A stretch of DNA of 64,000 nucleotides from Methanococcoides sp. LMO-2 (GCF_038432375.1 NZ_JBCAUS010000006.1:1-64000), one strand, 5' to 3'; numbered from the stretch's first letter, positions 1 to 11,209 are shown. The notes: generated by a model not told the origin, from the letters alone. A program made the numbers and translations.

Positions 1-784
1 ATCAACCAGAGTTATTTGTTAAAGCACACAAAATTTGGAAGTTAACTAAGAATTGTCGGAAAAGAACTCTATTTAATTAGAGAGTTGTTTTCTATGCACA
101 ATAGTTGGTTATTTCTTTTGATAGATAATATCACTATCAGTCAGAATTAACCGAACTGCCACTTTCAACGTCAGACCGGAAAAGCTCCGGTCTCCACCAA
201 TGATTTTGATTTGGAGGTGATTGAATTCCACGCACGTTGTGCGGGATTCCCTAGATACATGCCATCGTATATATACCTTCCGAATTGGAAGATGCTGACA
301 CATTTTTGGAGAATGTGACAATATACATGATGAATGTACAACGTTTTTCGAACTCACAATCCGACAGTATCAGAATCGACACCTACCGGCTCATTGTGAG
401 CACCCCTACAATATCAGCCTAGTATTTATACGTTGTGTGATAACGTGTGACATGGGTATATAATAGGAGAGATATGAGGCCTAAATTCTTACTCATGAAG
501 TTAACAAGAAGAACACAAAAAATACTTTGCTTTATAAGCGGACACACCGAAAACTGCATTCGAAGTGAAATCCACACAATTTATTGTGCCTCAAGGCACA
601 ATACCCCCACCTGAGGAGCAGGGCAACGAACCAACTAATCGAAAATATAAAATACATCATTCCTTACTATAGACCAGCCAAATAATACAGGTCCTACATA
701 ATATACAAACAAAATGACATGAACGTAGTACCTTAAATAAATTATAATAATTACAATAATCCGCATCAGCAGGATTCGATCAAA
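1..784. other. Intergenic region upstream of hisS with two hairpins
   Basis: I see no convincing gene here. Two perfect hairpins stand out: 173-193 (8-bp stem AGACCGGA/TCCGGTCT, 5-nt loop) and 582-603 (9-bp stem TATTGTGCC, loop TCAA). A 46-codon frame at 474-614 follows an AGGAGA string and a TATA-like GTATATAATA (456-465), but its predicted peptide resembles nothing I know and the TATA box lies too close to the ATG. The region may hold a structured RNA or decayed DNA. Confidence 0.4.
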
Positions 785-2020
785 ATGAAAGTAAGCAAAC
801 CAAGAGGAACAAGGGATTTCCTTCCGGAAGAGACCGCTCGCAGGAGAAATGTAGAGAACATAATGAGGCAGGTAGTCACAAAATGGGGATACAAAGAGAT
901 AATTACGCCCACATTTGAGCATCTGGAACTCTTTACCCTCAAATCAGGAGAGGGCGTGGTAGGCGAACTTTATAACTTCAACGACAAGGGCAACAGGGAG
1001 ATGACACTGCGCCCTGAACTGACCGCACCTGTGATGAGGATGTACGTCAACGAGATGCAGGCAATGTCCCGCCCCCTCAAATTATTCTATTTTGAGAACT
1101 GTTTCCGCTATGAGAGACCACAAAAAGGTCGTTTCAGGGAGTTCTGGCAGTTTGGCGTCGAAGTCATCGGCAGCAACCGTGCAGATGCAGATGCCGAGAT
1201 CATCGCCCTTGCAACCAACATGATAGAAGCCGCAGGGATCAAGGGAGACCTGCACGTAGGCCACCTGGGAATTATCCGCCATATCCTCAAGGATACAGAG
1301 GATGAGCAAAAGAGCAAGATCATGCGCCTTGTCGACAAAAAGGATGACACCGGCCTTGACGACTACTTTGAAGAGATTAACGCGCCTGCTGAACTCAGAA
1401 GAAATCTTCTCGAGCTCATATGCCTCAGCGGCTCAGATGCTATCGCAAAAGCAAGAGAGATCCTAGGCGACATCGAAGAGATCGACAAGTTCGAAGAACT
1501 CCTCACTTTCCTTGATGCATACGGGATCGACTACACCATTGACCTCGGGATTGCAAGAGGCCTGGACTACTACACAGGAATGGTGTTCGAGATCTACGCA
1601 GAAGGTCTCGGTGCGCAAAACCAGGTATGCGGTGGCGGATCATACCAGCTCATATCCCTCTTTGGCGGCGGAGACGTACCATCCACCGGATTCGGAGTTG
1701 GCTTCGACCGCATAATGGAAGTCTGCGAAATACAACCTCCAAAAGAGAACAAGGTCGTAATTGTTGCCACAGACGACACACGCATAGATGCGATCAAAGT
1801 AGCAACAAAGATGCGCAAGGAACTGACCGTGTACGTTGACATCATGAAGCGCAACTTCAAGTCACAGTTATCCTATGCAAACAATACAGAAGCTGACTAC
1901 GCCGTCATCATAGGTAAAAAAGAGATCGAATCCGGCAAACTGACCGTAAAGGACATGCAAAGCGGAGAACAGACTCAGCTGGAACTTGAAGAAGCCATCC
2001 GGATGATCAAAAGCAAATGA
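785..2020 (+). CDS. hisS: Histidyl-tRNA synthetase
   Basis: Class II aminoacyl-tRNA synthetase that charges tRNA-His in the cytoplasm. The 411-aa length is normal for the family. It opens with the family-typical [12 protein letters not shown], has a motif 2 region near residues 105-125 ([18 protein letters not shown]) and the histidine-specific motif [12 protein letters not shown] near 256, followed by the Gly-rich GGGSYQ segment and the motif 3 arginine ([12 protein letters not shown], about 300-312). An anticodon-binding domain closes the protein. The short gap to the next gene (17 nt) suggests co-transcription with the pilin-like genes, which have no obvious functional link. Confidence 0.95.
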   Translation: MKVSKPRGTRDFLPEETARRRNVENIMRQVVTKWGYKEIITPTFEHLELFTLKSGEGVVGELYNFNDKGNREMTLRPELTAPVMRMYVNEMQAMSRPLKLFYFENCFRYERPQKGRFREFWQFGVEVIGSNRADADAEIIALATNMIEAAGIKGDLHVGHLGIIRHILKDTEDEQKSKIMRLVDKKDDTGLDDYFEEINAPAELRRNLLELICLSGSDAIAKAREILGDIEEIDKFEELLTFLDAYGIDYTIDLGIARGLDYYTGMVFEIYAEGLGAQNQVCGGGSYQLISLFGGGDVPSTGFGVGFDRIMEVCEIQPPKENKVVIVATDDTRIDAIKVATKMRKELTVYVDIMKRNFKSQLSYANNTEADYAVIIGKKEIESGKLTVKDMQSGEQTQLELEEAIRMIKSK

Positions 2021-2037
2021 AAAAATAAGAACACAAT

Positions 2038-2508
2038 ATGTACTCGCTCCTGAAAAACGAAAGGGCAGCTGACTCGCTGCCCTTAAGATTTACCATTACA
2101 TCACTATTGATATTGATGATAATGGCACTTTTTTTCACTGCTATTTCCGACCTGAAGCAAAATGCGGAAGAAGATTCCATACAAACGGAAATAGCTCAGC
2201 TAGTCTCAAACGCTGAGCAGATCTACATACGCGGAGAAGGAAGTCTTATTTATATTCAGGCAGAGATCCCTGAAAATGCAGAAGTGCATCTGGGAAAGAT
2301 TCCAGATGAAGATGAAGTCTGGCCTTCAAATTCAAATAACTACTATATACTAATTGATGGACATCAGAAAATGTTCGAATCAAAGGCAGCATTTTCCAAT
2401 TCCAATATGACCGGACCGTATACTATCGGCCCGGGTCACCACAATTTGAAACTTGAAACCCAAAGAGACAACACGACCGGAATGCTCGTTGTTAAAATAT
2501 CCGAATAA
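2038..2508 (+). CDS. Pilin-like membrane-anchored protein 1
   Basis: 156-aa protein with a short charged N-terminus (KNERAADSLPLR), one hydrophobic helix at about residues 17-37 and a hydrophilic exported domain. This architecture resembles archaeal type IV pilin-like or minor pilin proteins (class III signal followed by a helix), although I cannot place a prepilin peptidase site with confidence. It is the first of four consecutive genes with the same layout and its TAA/ATG overlaps the next gene, so the four probably assemble into one surface structure. Specific function is unknown. Confidence 0.6.
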   Translation: MYSLLKNERAADSLPLRFTITSLLILMIMALFFTAISDLKQNAEEDSIQTEIAQLVSNAEQIYIRGEGSLIYIQAEIPENAEVHLGKIPDEDEVWPSNSNNYYILIDGHQKMFESKAAFSNSNMTGPYTIGPGHHNLKLETQRDNTTGMLVVKISE

Positions 2509-3122
2509 TGAAAAACGAAACACGAAAAACGGAGGATAAGGTAGGATCACTTGTAAGTGACCAATACGGATGGATCGATTTCACACTATCCAAAGCTGCA
2601 CTAATGATAACAAGTATAGTAATACTTGCAGCATTCTACCAGATAGGAGCTGACCTCAGTGACATCCAGGTTCAAAAGCAACTGGATTCAGAATCCATTG
2701 GACTAAAAGCTGCAATCGATGACATTGGCAGTATATCCCCGGATAGCATCAGGCAAAGTTCCACATATGAGTTCAGTAAGGATTTTCCTGCCAATGCATT
2801 CATTTCCGGAGAATACATCCGGTTTGAAACGACCTACCGTGACAAGACCATCCATTCAGTGAAACCCCTCACATTCAGGACACTCACACTTAATGAAAAT
2901 GAAATGAGAAAGTTGCTTTCAAATAATTTCAATGGTCAGACCGGAACTGCTGAAGATCCGATAACCACAGATACAAACACGGCTTTGGAATTAATTTCAT
3001 CTGTTAGCAGGCAGGAACTAATGTTAAATACAGAGAAAATAGTCCATATCGAAAAAACATCCATTTACCTGAAAAACGATCCCGAGGTCAGACAACTTGA
3101 AATTGTCCTTGTTTATCAGTGA
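2508..3122 (+). CDS. Pilin-like membrane-anchored protein 2
   Basis: 204-aa protein. Residues 1-25 are polar, and a hydrophobic helix follows at about 30-48 (DFTLSKAALMITSIVILAAF), then a polar exported domain starting IGADLSDIQVQKQLDSE. The start overlaps the stop of gene 1 (TAATG) and its 3' end overlaps the start of gene 3, so translation is probably coupled. The layout is that of an archaeal pseudopilin. I do not recognise the extracellular domain. Confidence 0.6.
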   Translation: MKNETRKTEDKVGSLVSDQYGWIDFTLSKAALMITSIVILAAFYQIGADLSDIQVQKQLDSESIGLKAAIDDIGSISPDSIRQSSTYEFSKDFPANAFISGEYIRFETTYRDKTIHSVKPLTFRTLTLNENEMRKLLSNNFNGQTGTAEDPITTDTNTALELISSVSRQELMLNTEKIVHIEKTSIYLKNDPEVRQLEIVLVYQ

Positions 3123-3594
3123 CGAGCAAGCGATCCTGGAACCCCACAATGACATCCTTGCCACGGCATTAGTAGTAATTGGATTTGTGGTCTTTGCCGC
3201 AGTCATGTCAAAAGCATACCTCATCCAAGATGAGCAGAGCCATTCCATAGAGAACTATGAAGAAGCATCCCGCATAGCTGAGAGCATCGCCTCATGGGAT
3301 GAACTACAGAGCACACGACCAGACATCATATCGGCCCGGATGCTGGATAAAATATCAGAACCGGCTACCGACACTGAAACACACGAACTTTTCTTTGCGC
3401 GATTTACCCCCAACAACGAGTTCTCAGTCGACATACATACTGACGACGGGAAGTACCACTGGACAGTCCGTAAGAATAAAGCAGAAGCAATCGGGAATGT
3501 AATAGCAGCATCAATACCTGTTACCATTGAGATCAATCCCGCACAGTACACATCAGGAACGATCACCGTCAGGATCTGGAAACGATATATATGA
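3097..3594 (+). CDS. Pilin-like membrane-anchored protein 3
   Basis: Up to 165 aa. The N-terminus EQAILEPHNDILATALVVIGFVVF contains a hydrophobic helix at about residues 22-40, followed by a polar domain with a heptad-like beginning (DEQSHSIENYEEASRIAESI). No ATG is available near the N-terminus; several in-frame TTG codons at 3097, 3103 and 3109 overlap the end of gene 2, so the exact start is uncertain. It belongs to the same probable pilus-like operon. Confidence 0.55.
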   Translation: MKLSLFISDEQAILEPHNDILATALVVIGFVVFAAVMSKAYLIQDEQSHSIENYEEASRIAESIASWDELQSTRPDIISARMLDKISEPATDTETHELFFARFTPNNEFSVDIHTDDGKYHWTVRKNKAEAIGNVIAASIPVTIEINPAQYTSGTITVRIWKRYI

Positions 3595-3607
3595 AGGAAG
3601 CGAGATC

Positions 3608-4780
3608 ATGCAAAAAACGAACTTCACAGAAGATGAGCGTGCATTCTCAACAACAATGGACGCCCTCTTTTTCCTCGTACTCATATCCGTGGCAACCGCC
3701 ATACTTCTGCCTTCCATTACAGCAGACAGGCAGTACGACGCAGCAGCATACACCGCAACACAGGACTTTGACACACACCTGTTAAGCTCATTGCTCAACT
3801 CAAATGTTGACGAATTTGAATATGAGATAGCTCCGCTTGCAATCGCAGGAATAACAACCCTCGAGAACAGCATTGTGAGCGATCCGATTAATACAATGTT
3901 CGCAAGACAGCACAAGCATCGCACATTTGCAGATATGATCGCAGAAGACATGTTACTTACACTTGCCATCGAAGAAGAGGGAAGTTCAAAGTACATCAAC
4001 CCCATTGCACAGGATCACAAAACGCAGACATCCACAGCAATTGCCTCATACCTTGAAAAAAGAACAGCTGGAAGATATGAGTACCATCTCGAAGCAAATT
4101 GGGAACCTGTTGAAGATTACACACTTAAAAGCTATGTTTCAGTGGGAATGAAGCCACCATACGATGCAGTACGCCAGAGTTCACGCATAACATTGCCCCT
4201 AAACCAAAGAACTTCCAGAGATGAGCTAATATTAACAATTGATGATAGCTTGCTCGAAGATCTACACAATTCATCAAACATAACAAAATACACCACATAC
4301 AGCGCTGCATTCAACGATACCATAGAAGAAGCATCCTTAGCCACTGCGAAAACCATTACGGGAATCATCTTCCCGGCAGATTACCTGAGAAGCCTGCTCA
4401 GACAGGACCCATCCCAAAACTCAAAAAACGCATTCATTGGTGCACCGCAGGAAGATCCCACTGACAGCGAAATGATGGTCGCAATGCATATACTGAATTA
4501 CAGTACAGCCCCCTACACCATTTACGGAGAAAATTCCACATCCGGAGAACTGACCAATGGTATGGTAGCGATCATTGAGCAGGATATCATCGAACACAAT
4601 CAGCAGAAGATTGCAGACCACCTGCACAGCGAACTTGATCCCGACATAAACGAAACGATCTCAAAGATGGTGATTTCCACAGAAATCAATACAACAAAGG
4701 AATTAAGAGATTCACAGGTGAATGAAATCTACGGGAAAGTAAACAATTATTATGTTGATGTCACGCTTTCCATATGGTAA
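3608..4780 (+). CDS. Pilin-like membrane-anchored protein 4 (large)
   Basis: 390-aa protein starting at ATG 3608 after AAGGAAGCGAG; a longer reading frame exists upstream but lacks such a site. The N-terminus has the motif DERAFSTTMDALFFLVLISV with a hydrophobic helix at about 18-36, the last and largest member of the four-gene cluster. The exported domain of roughly 350 residues has no motif I recognise. The size difference suggests one large subunit with three smaller pseudopilin-like partners. That is inference from layout only. Confidence 0.6.
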   Translation: MQKTNFTEDERAFSTTMDALFFLVLISVATAILLPSITADRQYDAAAYTATQDFDTHLLSSLLNSNVDEFEYEIAPLAIAGITTLENSIVSDPINTMFARQHKHRTFADMIAEDMLLTLAIEEEGSSKYINPIAQDHKTQTSTAIASYLEKRTAGRYEYHLEANWEPVEDYTLKSYVSVGMKPPYDAVRQSSRITLPLNQRTSRDELILTIDDSLLEDLHNSSNITKYTTYSAAFNDTIEEASLATAKTITGIIFPADYLRSLLRQDPSQNSKNAFIGAPQEDPTDSEMMVAMHILNYSTAPYTIYGENSTSGELTNGMVAIIEQDIIEHNQQKIADHLHSELDPDINETISKMVISTEINTTKELRDSQVNEIYGKVNNYYVDVTLSIW

Positions 4781-4939
4781 GATGAACATAAGCTTTATAT
4801 TAAATGGAACGTGTATGTAGGTCACTTCGCCAAAGTAACGATTCAAGTTAATGTCTCCAATGTTCCTTTAACTTGAGCACAAACTCAAACATAAATATTT
4901 CATATAAATATTCAAATCATAATCATCAGGAGGAATGCT

Positions 4940-5398
4940 ATGGCAAAAATGCATACTCGTAGGAAAGGTAAATCCGGATCAACAAAACCAATCAGGACAG
5001 AAGCACCTGCATGGTCTACAGCAACCACAGAAGAGATCACAAACGTAATCCTCGACATGTGGAAGCTTGGAAACTCAACAAGCGTTATTGGAATGCACCT
5101 CAGGGACAACTACGGCGTACCTGATGTCAAGCTCGCAACAGGAAAGAAGATCACCGATATCTTGAAAGAGAACGACGAAGCTCCAAACGTACCGGAAGAC
5201 CTGTACAACCTTATTGTAAAAGCTATCGGAATGCGCAAGCACCTTGTTGCTAACCACAAGGATGTACACAACAAGAGGGCACTGCAGTCAACCGAGTCAA
5301 AGATCAGAAGGCTCGTAAAATACTACCAGTCCTCAAAGGTACTCCCTGCAGACTGGAAGTACAAGCCAGAAACCGCAGAAATGCTGATCACAAGGTAA
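4940..5398 (+). CDS. rps15: 30S ribosomal protein S15 (uS15, archaeal)
   Basis: Small-subunit ribosomal protein binding 16S rRNA. At 152 aa it has the archaeal/eukaryotic length with the N-terminal extension ([17 protein letters not shown]) ahead of the bacterial-like core. The start ATG follows a strong AGGAGG at 4929-4934. The upstream 160 bp are AT-rich with TATA-like ATATAAATATT near 4904-4914. A hairpin terminator lies just downstream. Confidence 0.95.
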   Translation: MAKMHTRRKGKSGSTKPIRTEAPAWSTATTEEITNVILDMWKLGNSTSVIGMHLRDNYGVPDVKLATGKKITDILKENDEAPNVPEDLYNLIVKAIGMRKHLVANHKDVHNKRALQSTESKIRRLVKYYQSSKVLPADWKYKPETAEMLITR

Positions 5399-5423
5399 GC
5401 AGCCAGTCTGCTTACCAATAATT

Positions 5424-5471
5424 GATGTTCGGTTCTGCCGGACATCAAAACATCTTTTTTACTACTTTTTT
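5424..5471 (+). terminator. Terminator after rps15
   Basis: A 9-bp stem GATGTTCGG/CCGGACATC (one G-U pair, loop TTCTG) at 5424-5446 is followed by two T-runs (5455-5460 and about 5466-5471). It lies 26 nt after the rps15 stop. Confidence 0.7.
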
Positions 5472-5629
5472 GACATTTAATTTACAATCAATTATTTCAT
5501 AAAATTTTAAGCAATTTTGCTTGAACCTTTTAATTAATTCACCCATCCCAAGTACTGACCTAACAGCATAAGAAGCAAGCACGGCTATAAAAGGGAAGAT
5601 ATAAATTCTTAGAATGACCACTAGAACCT

Positions 5630-6847
5630 ATGAAAGCTGTAATTCTGGCTGCAGGGGAAGGTATCCGGTGTCGACCACTCACTGCCACCCGATCAAAGGT
5701 CATGCTTCCTGTTGCAAATAAACCGATACTTGAACATGTCATCGATTCACTTTCAAAGAACGATATAAAAGACATAATACTGGTAGTGGGTTACGAGCGA
5801 GAACGCATAATGAACTACTTTGGTGATGGGATCGACTTCGGAGTAAATATCAAATACGTTCACCAGAAAGCACAGCTTGGAACAGCTCACGCCATAAAGC
5901 AGACAGCAGACCTGATGGAAAAAGAAGATCACGATATTATGGTCCTTAATGGAGATAACGTCATTGAGCCTCAAACAATCAGAAACCTGATAGACAAGCA
6001 TGGTGGCAATGCAACGATCCTTACCACAAAAAAAGAGCACATTTGCGGATATGGTGTTGTTATAGCAAGTGGAAAAAAGGTAACAAAGATCATAGAAAAG
6101 CCGACATCCGAGCTCAGCCACATAATAAACACGGGCATATACATCTTCGACCAGGGCATCTTTGAAAGGATCGAACACACACCAATATCACCACTCGGAG
6201 AATACGCGATCACTGACACCATACAACAAATGATAGATGATGGCATGGAAGTAGATCAGGTTGTTACAAGATCATTATGGAGAGATGCGGTCTTTGCATG
6301 GGATCTCCTTAAAGACAATTCGATGTTCCTTAGCAGATCAGAAGACTACAATATAGAAGGAACCGTTGAAGAGGGAGCTGTTATCCACGGAAATGTCAGC
6401 ATCGGCAACAATACGGTGATCAGATCCGGGTGTTACATTGCAGGCCCTGTAATGATCGGCGACAATTGCGAGATCGCACCAAATGTAGTTATACTGCCAT
6501 CCACAACCATCGGAGATAACGTTTCCATTGGATCATTTACACAGATCCAAAACAGTATAATCATGGATGATACGAGGATACACTCCCATGGATCGATCGC
6601 AAATTCAGTCATTGGAATGAACAATTCAATAGGACCTTATTTTGTTGCTGAGGACAGGGAAAATGTTAAAATCGAGATGGAACAACAGCTCCACATTGCT
6701 GAAAAACTAGGAGCAATCACAGGAGATGACATCACGATCGGTCACCGGGTACTCGTAAAAGCAGGTTCCATAATATCCCACAATTGCAAGATCGAGTCCG
6801 GAAAGACAATCTCCAGAATGTTACCTGAGAATTCCATCGTTGTTTGA
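5630..6847 (+). CDS. Sugar-phosphate nucleotidyltransferase, GlmU-like paralogue A
   Basis: 405-aa two-domain enzyme: an N-terminal Rossmann nucleotidyltransferase (MKAVILAAGEGIRCRPLT, then the K of SKVMLPVANKP) and a C-terminal left-handed beta-helix of hexapeptide repeats from about residue 245. It probably makes an NDP-sugar such as UDP-GlcNAc or dTDP-glucose from the sugar 1-phosphate. Compared with its paralogue at 10019 it lacks the conserved NFGAGT...NLRHD segment of the acetyltransferase end; the corresponding stretch reads NSIGPYFVAEDRENVK, so acetyltransferase activity is doubtful. A TATA-like GCTATAAAAGG precedes it near 5582. First gene of the UDP-GlcNAc operon. Confidence 0.8.
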   Translation: MKAVILAAGEGIRCRPLTATRSKVMLPVANKPILEHVIDSLSKNDIKDIILVVGYERERIMNYFGDGIDFGVNIKYVHQKAQLGTAHAIKQTADLMEKEDHDIMVLNGDNVIEPQTIRNLIDKHGGNATILTTKKEHICGYGVVIASGKKVTKIIEKPTSELSHIINTGIYIFDQGIFERIEHTPISPLGEYAITDTIQQMIDDGMEVDQVVTRSLWRDAVFAWDLLKDNSMFLSRSEDYNIEGTVEEGAVIHGNVSIGNNTVIRSGCYIAGPVMIGDNCEIAPNVVILPSTTIGDNVSIGSFTQIQNSIIMDDTRIHSHGSIANSVIGMNNSIGPYFVAEDRENVKIEMEQQLHIAEKLGAITGDDITIGHRVLVKAGSIISHNCKIESGKTISRMLPENSIVV

Positions 6848-6858
6848 GGGGTACCAGA

Positions 6859-8703
6859 ATGTGTGGCATCATAGGATATGTAGGTGAGCATGGGGCAGCG
6901 CCTATAATAATAGATTGTTTAAAAAAACTCGAGTACAGAGGATATGACTCAGCCGGAATTAGCGTACTTGATGGAAAAATAGATACATACAAGACCGTGG
7001 GGAAAATAAAAGAGCTGGAAAAGATCCTTCCAGAAAACCTCAATGGAAATATAGGCATCGGGCATACACGTTGGGCCACTCATGGTGTTCCGAGCACTGT
7101 GAACTCACATCCCCATAACTCAGGGGACATATCTGTAGTTCACAACGGGATCATCGAAAACTATCTTTCCATCAAAGAAAAACTTCAGAAGGAAGGTTAC
7201 GAATTCCTTTCCGAAACAGATACAGAAGTAATCGCACACCTTTTACACTCCAAACTGTACGGAAGTGTGGATAGCAGTAGCAAGACATCAAGTTTTTTTG
7301 AGGCGCTGTGCAGTACACTCCGAGAAATAGAAGGATCATATGCCATCACCGCCATATGTAGCAGCGAACCTGACCTTATGCTTGCTGCAAGAAAAGATAG
7401 CCCACTGATAATCGGCATCGGAGAGAAGGAATATTACGCAGCATCCGATGTTACAGCGTTCCTCAATCACACAAAAGATGTTATTTTTGTCGATGATCTG
7501 GACCTTGTTACTATCAGACCGAATGGAGTTGAATTCTTTGACATCAACGGAGATGTCCTTGAAAAAGAGAAGACCACAATCGAATGGGACATCGAAGCTG
7601 CGGAAAAAGCAGGATATGAGCACTTCATGCTTAAAGAGATACATGAGCAGGCCACTTCCGTGCATGATACATTTTCAGGCAAGCTGTCCGAACTTGATGG
7701 TTCCGTGAACCTTGATGAACTGGACATATCAAATGAAGAAATAAGGAACATTGAGAGAATAGAGATAATTGCCTGCGGGACATCGTTGAATGCAGGACTT
7801 GTAGGAAAATATCTCTTTGAAAACCTTGCAGGCATACACACTGATGTGGATATTGGGTCAGAGTTCAGATACAGCAATCCGATAATGGACGAGAATGTAC
7901 TTTCAATTGCAATAACACAGTCAGGAGAAACTGCAGATACACTGGCTGCCATAAGAAGTTGCAGATCATATGACTGCAATACGATAGCTATCACAAACGT
8001 GGTCGGTAGCAGTATAACAAGAGATGCAAACAGCGTACTCTATACAAGAGCAGGACCCGAAATCGGAGTGGCTGCAACAAAGACATTTACAGCACAACTC
8101 ATCATGCTATATGTTCTTGCCATCAAATTTGCAAGAGCAAAAGGAATAATGGACATCAATTATGCGAAGGACATGCTTGTGAACCTGAAGCGCATACCCG
8201 GACAGATCCAGAAGATACTGAACCACAGAGAGGAGATCCGCGAATGTGCAGAAATGTTCGCACAAAAAAGGGATTATTTCTTTGTTGGAAGGCACCTTAA
8301 CTACCCTATCGCACTTGAAGGGGCCTTGAAACTTAAGGAAATATCATACATACATGCAGAAGGCTTTGCGGGCGGAGAACTCAAACATGGCCCCCTTGCC
8401 CTGATAGAGGACGGCACCCCAGTTGTAGCTATCGCCACAAAGGGACATGTGTATGAGAAGATCCTGAGCAATATCAAGGAAATAAAAGCAAGGGAAGCAA
8501 GGGTCATCGCTGTTGCCAATATCGATGATACAGAGATCGAAAAATACGTGGACTGGGTATTGCGCGTACCTGCAACAGATGAGTTGCTCTCACCTTTACT
8601 ATCGACTGTGGTGTTACAATTGCTTGCATACTACACGGCTCTTGCAAGAGGATGTTCCATAGACAAACCAAAGAACCTTGCAAAGAGCGTTACGGTGGAA
8701 TGA
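6859..8703 (+). CDS. glmS: Glutamine-fructose-6-phosphate aminotransferase (isomerizing)
   Basis: Makes glucosamine 6-phosphate from fructose 6-phosphate and glutamine, the first step to UDP-GlcNAc. The start is ATG 6859, which places the catalytic Cys second ([15 protein letters not shown]), as needed after Met removal; the frame extends five codons further upstream but that would bury the nucleophile. An N-terminal Ntn glutaminase domain (about 1-215) with GHTRWATHG is followed by two SIS sugar-isomerase domains ([12 protein letters not shown]) and the conserved C-terminus LAKSVTVE. Length 614 aa is typical. It sits 11 nt after paralogue A. Confidence 0.96.
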   Translation: MCGIIGYVGEHGAAPIIIDCLKKLEYRGYDSAGISVLDGKIDTYKTVGKIKELEKILPENLNGNIGIGHTRWATHGVPSTVNSHPHNSGDISVVHNGIIENYLSIKEKLQKEGYEFLSETDTEVIAHLLHSKLYGSVDSSSKTSSFFEALCSTLREIEGSYAITAICSSEPDLMLAARKDSPLIIGIGEKEYYAASDVTAFLNHTKDVIFVDDLDLVTIRPNGVEFFDINGDVLEKEKTTIEWDIEAAEKAGYEHFMLKEIHEQATSVHDTFSGKLSELDGSVNLDELDISNEEIRNIERIEIIACGTSLNAGLVGKYLFENLAGIHTDVDIGSEFRYSNPIMDENVLSIAITQSGETADTLAAIRSCRSYDCNTIAITNVVGSSITRDANSVLYTRAGPEIGVAATKTFTAQLIMLYVLAIKFARAKGIMDINYAKDMLVNLKRIPGQIQKILNHREEIRECAEMFAQKRDYFFVGRHLNYPIALEGALKLKEISYIHAEGFAGGELKHGPLALIEDGTPVVAIATKGHVYEKILSNIKEIKAREARVIAVANIDDTEIEKYVDWVLRVPATDELLSPLLSTVVLQLLAYYTALARGCSIDKPKNLAKSVTVE

Positions 8704-8720
8704 AAATACGGAGTTATGAA

Positions 8721-10022
8721 ATGAAGTTATTCGGATCATCCGGCATAAGAGGCATTACTAACAAAGACGTCACAGTAGATCTTGCGCTGAAGGTCGGACT
8801 TGCTTTGGGAAAGAAAAAAAAGACTGCAGTAATAGGACGCGACCCGCGTATTGCAGGAGAGATGATAGAACATGCAGTCACATCAGGATTGCTGTCATCT
8901 GGTTGTGACGTCGTTCGGGTCGGGATGGTAAGTACACCCACACTGGCCTATGCTTCCAGAAACTATGACTGCGGAGTTATGATAACCGCATCCCACAACC
9001 CTTCAGAGTATGTCGGAATCAAATTGTGGAATCCTGACGGAATGGCATTCGATTCGTCACAGCAGGAAGAGATCGAGGACATCATTGAAATGGAGGATTT
9101 TGAGCCTGTCAAATGGAACGAAATCGGAAATCTTACCGAAGACGGCAATGCGATCCGGCAACATGTGGAGATGATCGTCAAAAGTGTTGAAAGATCATCA
9201 AAGAGAATAGTCATAGACTGTGGGTCCGGTGCCGGAAGTACCATCACCCCATACGTCCTGCGGGAGATCGGGTGCGAGGTCATCACATTGAACTCACAGC
9301 CGGACGGCTATTTCCCTGCCAGAAACCCGGAACCTAACGATGCAAACCTCACGTTGCTCAAAAGGGCAGTGAAGGAATTCGAAGCTGACATCGGCATCGC
9401 ACAGGACGGGGACGCAGACCGGATGATGACGGTGGATGAGAATGGAGAATTTATCACCGGGGATGAGATGCTTGCGATGTTTGCCAGACATGAATGTAAG
9501 AGCGATGCAAAGCTCGTGGTCCCTGTGGATACTTCAATGATGGTGGATGATGCCCTCCCGGATTCAACTGTAATCCGCACAAGAGTAGGCGATGTCTATG
9601 TTGCTGAGGAGATCAAGAGATCCGAAGCCGACTTCGGCGGAGAACCATCTGGAAGCTGGATATTCCCGGAAATATCATACTGCCCGGACGGAATATATGC
9701 ATCTGCAAAGGTCATGGAACTAATTCAGGATAAAAGCCTTTCAGAACTGAAGAACGAGCTACCACACTATCCAACCCGCCGCGGGACTGTAAAGTGTGAT
9801 AATGACAAAAAGAAAGCTGTAATGGAACTTGTCAGTTCTGAACTCGCCACTTCGGGAAATGTTACGGATATCGATGGAATACGCGTGGATATGGAAGAAG
9901 GATGGGTACTTGTAAGGCCTTCCGGAACGGAACCAAAGATACGCATCACTGCCGAAGCAAGGGAAGGTGTGGATAAACTTTACGAGATGGTGGAAAACGT
10001 TGTAAAAAGAGGTGTGGCATGA
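8721..10022 (+). CDS. glmM: Phosphoglucosamine mutase
   Basis: Converts glucosamine 6-phosphate to glucosamine 1-phosphate. The family start [11 protein letters not shown] is at ATG 8721 after CGGAGTT; an alternative ATG at 8700 overlaps the glmS stop. The phosphoserine loop is TASHNPSEY (about residues 90-98), the metal-binding loop is DGDADRM, the sugar-binding loop is GGEPSGSW and the phosphate-binding loop near the C-terminus is [11 protein letters not shown]. All four are intact. It overlaps the next gene by 4 nt. Confidence 0.93.
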   Translation: MKLFGSSGIRGITNKDVTVDLALKVGLALGKKKKTAVIGRDPRIAGEMIEHAVTSGLLSSGCDVVRVGMVSTPTLAYASRNYDCGVMITASHNPSEYVGIKLWNPDGMAFDSSQQEEIEDIIEMEDFEPVKWNEIGNLTEDGNAIRQHVEMIVKSVERSSKRIVIDCGSGAGSTITPYVLREIGCEVITLNSQPDGYFPARNPEPNDANLTLLKRAVKEFEADIGIAQDGDADRMMTVDENGEFITGDEMLAMFARHECKSDAKLVVPVDTSMMVDDALPDSTVIRTRVGDVYVAEEIKRSEADFGGEPSGSWIFPEISYCPDGIYASAKVMELIQDKSLSELKNELPHYPTRRGTVKCDNDKKKAVMELVSSELATSGNVTDIDGIRVDMEEGWVLVRPSGTEPKIRITAEAREGVDKLYEMVENVVKRGVA

Positions 10023-11209
10023 AAGCCGTAGTCCTTGCAGCCGGGGAAGGTACCCGGATGCGACCATTAACATCAGCAATTCCAAAGGTCATGCTTCCCA
10101 TAGCCAATAAACCCATGCTTGAGCATATCGTAGATGCTGCAACAGAAGCCGGTATTGAAGGATTTGTGTTCATCACAGGCTACCATGAGGAAACCATCAG
10201 GGAACACTTTGGTAGCGGCGAAAAATGGGGCGTTACCATCGATCATGTTCATCAGAATGAGCAACTTGGGACTGCCAATGCTATCGGCTGTGCAAAAGGA
10301 CATGTCGAAGGCAGTTTTATCGTACTCAACGGGGACGTTCTGCTAAGCTCATCCCATATCAGTAAAATGATCGAACGGGAAGAGAATGCAGTCATTACGG
10401 TCAAAAGAGTGGAAAATCCTTCGGATTTCGGTGTTATTGAGACTGAAGGGAACAGAGTCTCAAAGATAATAGAAAAACCTGAGAATCCACCAACAGACCT
10501 TGCAAATGCAGGAATATACCTGTTCAGGGAATCTATTTTTGAGCTTATAGAAAAAACCCCACTATCACCAAGGGGAGAATACGAGATCACGGATACACTC
10601 CAGATGCTCATAGACAGCAGTGATAATGTCGGCTATGAAGTACTTGAAGAGGAATGGATCGACATCGGCAGACCATGGGACCTCCTTGACGCTAATAAAG
10701 TCCTTTTAGAAGGATGGAAACCTGAGATCGCCGGCCTTGTAGAACCCAATGCCACCCTGATAGGCGATGTGAGCGTGGGAGAAGGAACGCTTATACGCAA
10801 TGGCGCGTACATAATCGGACCCGTTGTGATAGGAAAGGATTGTGATATCGGACCAAATTGTTTCATACGTCCATCAACAACTATCGGAAACGAAGTCCAT
10901 ATCGGAAATGCCGTTGAAGTAAAGAACAGCATCATCATGGACGGGACGAAGATCGGACACCTCACATATATAGGAGATAGTATTATAGGACGCAAGTGCA
11001 ATTTCGGTGCCGGAACAAAAGTTGCTAACCTGAGGCATGATGGAAAGAACATCAAGGTGAGCATCAAGGGAAAAAGGACAGATTCCGGGAGACGTAAGCT
11101 TGGTGTTATCATGGGCGACGATGTCCATACAGGCATCAACAGCAGCATAAACGTCGGCACGGTCATGGAAAGTGGGAGTTTTACCGGGCCCGGAGAGGTT
11201 GTCAGGTGA
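10019..11209 (+). CDS. glmU: Bifunctional GlmU-like nucleotidyltransferase/acetyltransferase, paralogue B
   Basis: Predicted to acetylate glucosamine 1-phosphate and uridylylate the product to UDP-GlcNAc, like the archaeal bifunctional enzymes of the ST0452 type. Residues 1-230 form the nucleotidyltransferase ([18 protein letters not shown]), then a left-handed beta-helix. Near residues 327-345 it keeps the acetyltransferase segment [15 protein letters not shown] that paralogue A lacks. ATGA overlap with glmM indicates coupled translation. Together with glmS and glmM this gives a full route from fructose 6-phosphate to UDP-GlcNAc. Confidence 0.85.
   Translation: MKAVVLAAGEGTRMRPLTSAIPKVMLPIANKPMLEHIVDAATEAGIEGFVFITGYHEETIREHFGSGEKWGVTIDHVHQNEQLGTANAIGCAKGHVEGSFIVLNGDVLLSSSHISKMIEREENAVITVKRVENPSDFGVIETEGNRVSKIIEKPENPPTDLANAGIYLFRESIFELIEKTPLSPRGEYEITDTLQMLIDSSDNVGYEVLEEEWIDIGRPWDLLDANKVLLEGWKPEIAGLVEPNATLIGDVSVGEGTLIRNGAYIIGPVVIGKDCDIGPNCFIRPSTTIGNEVHIGNAVEVKNSIIMDGTKIGHLTYIGDSIIGRKCNFGAGTKVANLRHDGKNIKVSIKGKRTDSGRRKLGVIMGDDVHTGINSSINVGTVMESGSFTGPGEVVR

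Noticed and set aside
109-357. 82-aa minus-strand frame
   Set aside because: No ribosome site, composition unlike neighbouring genes and no recognisable motif.
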